Shown here one piece after another: positions 59,344 to 64,000 of a stretch of DNA of 64,000 nucleotides (positions are counted from its first letter, which is position 1; each line of letters begins with the position of its first letter). The DNA comes from Setoptus koraiensis (taxonomy: Eukaryota > Arthropoda). Under the pieces are notes generated by a model. The model searched no databases. It saw nothing but the letters and a program-made list of their open reading frames with translations, and was not told the DNA's origin. The translations under genes were made by a program, and so were the position numbers. The stretch spans positions 8,556,001-8,620,000 of the forward strand of contig CM106586.1 in NCBI GenBank assembly GCA_048013815.1, in the 5' to 3' direction.

Positions 59344-60905
59344 AATGATGTCCGATTTCCTATGCAGCGTACTGAATAGTTACTGTGGGAGTAGTTGCAC
59401 TTGTTTGTGTTGTATAATAAACGAACAATGGCATATAGGTTCTGTTTAACTGACAACTTGAGTGACTTATATTAGTATTATAGTAAGGTATATTAGTTTT
59501 TAATTTAGTTTTGGCTTTGAGCTTTCAAGTTAAGTGTCCGCAACATAACTGCTGTGTATCTCGTGACTCAGTCCATCGGCTGTGAATAAAGATTGGTGAC
59601 TGACTTGTGGGTGTGTATATGTGAAAATAAATTAGTAAATAGATGTTCTCTTCAAATCTGTGTAGGTAATATGAGATGGTTGCTGTTTGTTTGCTTGGAA
59701 GTTTATTCCGTCTACCATTGATGTAGCCAACCATGTATATGTATTGTTGAATAGAAACTGCACCAATTACCACCATCAAAAGATTGATTGCATTTCGTTT
59801 TTGTATGTGTGTGTGTATGTGCCAGTGATTGGGGGATATAATTGAGTGAACGGCTGTTATTTTTATGCCGAAAAACAAAAAATAAGCTTAGCATTGATTG
59901 GGCCAATTCATCGTCATCATCATCGTCGTCATCACCATCATCAGGGTATCGCATCGATAATATTTGAGATGATTTGATTCAATCGTCGACTATTCTGCGG
60001 ATAACGATGAGACAATAGATTGATGAACATAATAATAACAATCTCTCTTAAGTAATACTGTGATAGAGATGATGATGATAATAATAATATTGACATAACA
60101 ATGGCGGCATAACAGCGACCACGGTATAATAATAACGGTGCAAGTAGTAATGGTTGTAAGTGATGGTATTATCGGGCTCGAACGGTGTAAGTTTGTGTTT
60201 AGTTGAGAATGACGACATAGTCATTTTGAGTAATATTATTAATACTATTATATGCTGCTCTGTCATTGATTATTCCTATTACATAACGGTTGAAACATGT
60301 TACAACGCACACATGACAAACACCATGCAAGTGTTTTTATAGAGTTACGACGTAGTTAATTAATTCAAATTTACGACATTCACTGTACATTATTAGATCG
60401 TAGGGAGGTTACGATCGTAGATCTTTTAAACTTTAATAACGAGAAATGTCACGATATTTGTCACGATATTGGTCACACTTTTTTTCTCGTCAGCTGAAAT
60501 TTTTCTTTTTCTTTAGTTTTTTGGAGATTTGGGAAAGTGAGGGAGAACAGGGGAGTAGAAAATCGATAGAACCTTCCCGACCTACGATCTCCCCGCCTTA
60601 GTCCACTGACTAAGGGGACACCAAGTTCTTCATTTGTTGTTTTTTCGACCAACTTGCATTTACCCAACAATTGTGCGACTATTATCATACGATCGCCAAG
60701 GTCTCAACCATTATTATCACTCAATATTCAATGGTCACTATTATGATAAGCAGATTGACGATTTTAGAACGATCTGGTAAGACTAGATTATTAGGATTTT
60801 TTACAATAACACAAATTAGTTAGACAGCCAGATGTGAAACAATTTGTACAACCGCCATCATACACTGCCAACTAATCGTCTCTATCAGCTGTCTATCTCG
60901 CAACC
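59344..60905. other. Upstream region of the ceramidase
   Basis: No coding sequence recognised. ATC/GAT repeats near 59905-59945 and ATA/GAT tracts near 60065-60090. The region contains the ceramidase promoter and, at its right end, the 3' flank of the candidate gene below. Confidence 0.45.
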
Positions 60906-61296
60906 TTAACTTCTACTAACAATATTGTAAGATTTTGGCAAGCTCGATGGCAACTCGTGCAGTTTCACCCTACGATCTAATGACACAGATAGCTGATAGA
61001 GTATGTTGAATTGGGACAGACAAAAAAAATCGCAATAATATGGGAGCCTATTACAGAAGAGCGGCTTCGTTGGCAGGGCGTCTGAGGATGGCACCTCTTG
61101 TGTCATGAGTGGGAATTTACTGTGATCCGCTGATTGGCGTCTGGTGGGCATATCTGGTGTTCTATTGATAATACGGGATATAATGGATGCAAATGTTGAG
61201 AGCAAGAATGGCAAGATTTAATAGCGAGACTGTACTTACGTTACGGCGGCGCCAGCAGGCAGTTTGTGTGAGATGATATCGGTCTGACTGATCGGC
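60906..61296 (-). CDS. Candidate two-exon 3' end of an unidentified gene
   Basis: A 57-nt segment at 61296-61240 is bounded by a good acceptor (TTCTTTTTAG) and donor (GTAAGTAC) and reads PISQTDIISHKLPAGAAVT. It joins in phase to 61161-60906, which reads TPDMPTRRQSADHSKFPLMT and onwards to a stop. The joined frame is open for about 104 codons. No upstream exon with a start codon was found. The segments could be alternative 3' exons of SPATA2 or a separate small gene. It may also be chance. Confidence 0.33.
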
Positions 61297-61825
61297 CTAA
61301 AAAGAATGATTGAGCAAGCGCTTGCCACACAGATAGCAAGTCGGCTGGCTATATTCACGCACAATCATAAGTTTCAGGTCAACAAGAGGACACTGTTTAT
61401 TACACTGCTGGTGTGGCCGGCTGGTCGTCTGGTGTCGTCTATTTGTCGTCACGGCGATCTCTAGGTGTGTCAGGCAACGTTGTTGTTATATTACACTACC
61501 ATTTACTGACTGAATATCGTTGGCTTGAGAGTCGTGTGTGGACAGACTGGCGATCAAGTGGCGATTATTTGTTCATTTTATATCTCCGCCGGACAGGGCA
61601 ATAGATGATAGAAGGATGTGAGAACAGATTAAACATGATGATTTAACTAATGGCTCGTCTGGCCGTCCATGCCTTGCTACAACTACGCCAGTAGTTGGTG
61701 GTAGTTGTTGAAGGCAACATTATTATTTAAACTGGTAACAAATTTATTTTGGACTAATTAGTACTTGCGGAAGTGCAAATCAGCGGCGCAAGCTTTGCAC
61801 GCCAACAATTCAGGATGCACACTAT
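61297..61825. other. SPATA2 3' flank
   Basis: No coding frame stands out. Parts may be the 3' UTR of SPATA2 or an intron of the candidate gene at 60906-61296. Confidence 0.4.
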
Positions 61826-62920
61826 TCAGTAGGGTGCCTGTAATTGGAAAGATTGGGGATGATCTATCAAGGCACCTTCATGACGAATTGGATGAATTAT
61901 CGTCGTTGTTGTTCTCGCACGTTGTAGTGAAGCGTTAGCAGTAGGATCGTCTAAATAATTGGCCGACACATAAAATTTACTGTTTGATTTAGGTTGCTTG
62001 TGCGACGTTTCGCTAGTTCCTGGACCCCCAGTATTTCTGATGATTTGCGCACTATTACTACTCTCGGTATCCATCAAGGATGTCACCAGGGAAACACTAT
62101 TGAGTTTGTTGTGTATATTGAAAGCCGAACAATCGGAAAGCAGTTCCAATCTTTGTCTATAATAGAATTCTATCCAAGATTTATAGTTAACGTGTACTGT
62201 TTGTTTAGATGCAGAAATAGATTTGAATAATCTAGAGTTCTCATAAACATCTATGAGGTCTTGACATATTGTTTCCGCCAAGAGACAGTCAAACATTATT
62301 GACGCAACAATATCAATGCTTTTTTGTGAGCATTTAAAATCTTTCAGTTCCAATGTATTATCCACTAGTTGATAGCCTACTCGTCTGGATATATTGATAC
62401 ATTTATCTCGACACAATTGTGACAATATGAGTGATCTGAATTGGCCACCATAAGTGTAAATACGATGATACTCCTTGATCCATGGCCAATTAATGAGATT
62501 CATCAACATGGAAGCTATTAATTTGAAAGCTTTCTTTGCTCTGTAAGGATCAAAATGATCCAGGAATGCCATGGAATCATGTAGGCATTGTTTAGCATCA
62601 TTGGTATTCCACAATAGATTAGTCAAAGGTATACGTGCATAGTAATCATAAAGTAACTTGAGTATTTCTTGTCTTATATCATCATTATCTAAAATAATAT
62701 AATGATGTTTGGACGATTGTTGTACAATAAGTTGTCGTTTGAATAAATTTTCGGCCTTTGTTCTGAAATGCAATGCCTTGCTCAAAGTTTTCGAATTGAC
62801 AATAAAATTGTTTTGATTATTAACACTCTGGTAGGGGGATTCAGATCGGGCATTCTGTTGCTGTTGTTGCTGCTGTTGTTTGCCACCTCCTCCGTTGGTA
62901 TAATTAGTGAGCATCATCAT
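61826..62920 (-). CDS. SPATA2: SPATA2/tamozhennyi-like PUB-domain adaptor
   Basis: 364 residues. A poly-Gly/poly-Gln N terminus precedes a helical region and the PUB domain at about residues 95-240. The stretch WPWIKEYHRIYTYGGQF parallels the human SPATA2 motif YPWKKEFRSIKTYTGPF, and VGYQLVDNTLELKD parallels MGYTPELGTAYKLRE. SPATA2 links the deubiquitinase CYLD to the linear-ubiquitin ligase LUBAC; fly tamozhennyi acts in nuclear import of Dorsal and Toll signalling. The C-terminal 90 residues are disordered, and the zinc finger of vertebrate SPATA2 is not seen. The ATG run (MMML) at 62920 is taken as start. Confidence 0.82.
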   Translation of the reverse strand: MMMLTNYTNGGGGKQQQQQQQQNARSESPYQSVNNQNNFIVNSKTLSKALHFRTKAENLFKRQLIVQQSSKHHYIILDNDDIRQEILKLLYDYYARIPLTNLLWNTNDAKQCLHDSMAFLDHFDPYRAKKAFKLIASMLMNLINWPWIKEYHRIYTYGGQFRSLILSQLCRDKCINISRRVGYQLVDNTLELKDFKCSQKSIDIVASIMFDCLLAETICQDLIDVYENSRLFKSISASKQTVHVNYKSWIEFYYRQRLELLSDCSAFNIHNKLNSVSLVTSLMDTESSNSAQIIRNTGGPGTSETSHKQPKSNSKFYVSANYLDDPTANASLQRARTTTTIIHPIRHEGALIDHPQSFQLQAPY

Positions 62921-63904
62921 ATTGACAGCTTCTTCTGTCGTAGCTAGTGGGATCGGCTGAACTCTTGCTCATGCTTTTTTGCAACACCACTTTTTTGCAT
63001 GCACACGATATAGGTTTGGTATAATAATTAGTGCCAATAATTAAATAATTAAATTAAATAAGATTAAATAAGTTGTTGCACCATTATTCTTCATGGTGCA
63101 ACAGCATCACTATGGTTATAACTGTGCACTCTGTCTGTGCACCGCGATGGTTGGTGCACACCAACAATATAAAAACAGCAACACAAAATGGTGCGCACTA
63201 TTTATTTGTATTGGCTGGCTGCACCAAAATTCGCAGCTGCATTTGGTTTTTCATGTGTTCATGCTATTGCATCTATCTATTTTATTGGATACAAACATCC
63301 ATCTCTTCGATAAATGAGAAACTGGCACACACTCTTACACAGCTAAATTCGATTTCACTCCGTTCTGTTCGAATCTCAGAATTCGATTTTCGATTCGATT
63401 TTCGGAATTCGAAACTTTCTCAGAATGCGCCTTTCACTCTTTCATGCACCTAGCTTGTTTTTGCACCTTGTTCTTCACAACCCCCGCAAATAAAAAGAAA
63501 CACCGAAGCTGACGCAACAATGTTTTACATACATTCTACCAATGTCATCAACATAATTGCCTTGATTCCATCTTGGCCGATTCGACCAAGTTTTGCTTCG
63601 CTTCTATCTGACACGATTTCCGCTCTTTGACAGATGCACGTTCGGCTCTAATGATTTGACCTGGCACCATCGATTCACAAGGTAAACCTCCTAGGGGTGA
63701 CACTCAGAATACGCCCACTATAGTCTTTATGAACTCTCCAGTGTACCGAGAACAAGAATACGCTAGTCTCGTTCCCAACTTGTCAGTCGGATTCAGTTGT
63801 TTAGTTGTGTACAGTTTACAGTAAGTTGTTTCACTTGCAGCAATTATTTTTTACAAGTTGTTTCCGCGAATCAGCTAGATTTCAAATACCCAACACAACA
63901 TCCT
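62921..63904. other. Upstream region of SPATA2 with TGCACC-rich stretch
   Basis: Intergenic. Contains an 11-bp-arm inverted repeat at 63074-63103 (TGTTGCACCAT and its complement around 8 bases) and repeated GGTGCA/TGCACC words through 63470. TTCGATTTT repeats lie near 63348-63405. Two TCAGT initiator-like sites near 63783 and 63793 could start a plus-strand gene. Confidence 0.5.
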
Positions 63905-64000
63905 ATGTTTGGCGCTGATTGGTTTCAGTCCAACGCGTTCCAAACCATAGATTGGCACTCAATTAGAAATATGGCCGAAATTTCTGAAACTACTTCTCTT
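63905..64000 (+). CDS. Possible 5' end of a gene running off the window
   Basis: ATG at 63905 (MFGADWFQSNAF) and in-frame ATG at 63971 (MAEISETTSL) are both open to the window end. TCAGT initiator-like sites lie about 110 bases upstream. Thirty-two codons are too few to identify a family. Confidence 0.3.
   Translation, partial: MFGADWFQSNAFQTIDWHSIRNMAEISETTSL

Noticed and set aside
1-64000. Search for transposons, LTR elements, CRISPR arrays or prokaryotic systems
   Set aside because: No transposase, reverse transcriptase, integrase, capsid or repeat-spacer pattern was seen. The window is ordinary animal nuclear DNA apart from the inverted duplication.

Overview
The window reads as nuclear DNA of a small-genome arthropod, most likely a mite (inference). 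The support is spliceosomal introns, many short or absent, in genes for RAB30, MED21, RSF1, CNOT4, URI, GTF3C4, alkaline ceramidase and SPATA2, together with Stubble/Notopleural-type serine proteases and an Ala/Pro-rich cuticular protein. No bacterial, viral or transposon coding sequence was recognised.

Layout. 0.6-9.3 kb holds two minus-strand multi-exon serine protease genes in tandem; I rebuilt their exons by splice site and phase, and the second encodes a 1,439-residue protein with a long disordered stem. 9.3-17.2 kb is mostly non-coding and repeat-rich, with one small three-exon secreted-protein gene at 12.9-13.7 kb. 17.3-19.5 kb has RAB30 and an intronless type I PIP5K, tail to tail. 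19.6-28.7 kb is an inverted duplication: two arms of about 4.3 kb, mirrored around exactly 500 Ns, each carrying MED21, a Q/N-rich coiled-coil gene and the 5' part of a calumenin/reticulocalbin gene. The arms agree almost base for base over most of their length but differ by several percent in the outermost 150-200 bp. This is either an assembly artefact or a genuine gene-converting palindrome.

29-46 kb is gene-dense: RSF1 (single exon), a two-exon 90-residue secreted cationic/Tyr-rich peptide, CNOT4, a short URI-like prefoldin, a five-exon cuticular protein and a three-exon 1,192-residue disordered secreted protein. 47.3-55.6 kb is a gene-poor stretch with GC-rich minisatellites and one good TATA-Inr promoter. 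55.6-63 kb has GTF3C4, an unidentified 54-codon ORF, an ACER3-type ceramidase, a candidate two-exon ORF and SPATA2/tamozhennyi. A possible gene start runs off the right edge.

The genes do not form a pathway. The local groupings are the protease pair, and a set of structural or secreted genes (small Gly/Pro protein, cationic peptide, cuticular protein, large disordered protein) that probably serve the cuticle or extracellular surface. The rest are housekeeping genes of transcription, chromatin, membrane traffic and lipid signalling. Exon models below rest on GT-AG (one GC-AG) sites and preserved reading frame, not on transcripts.
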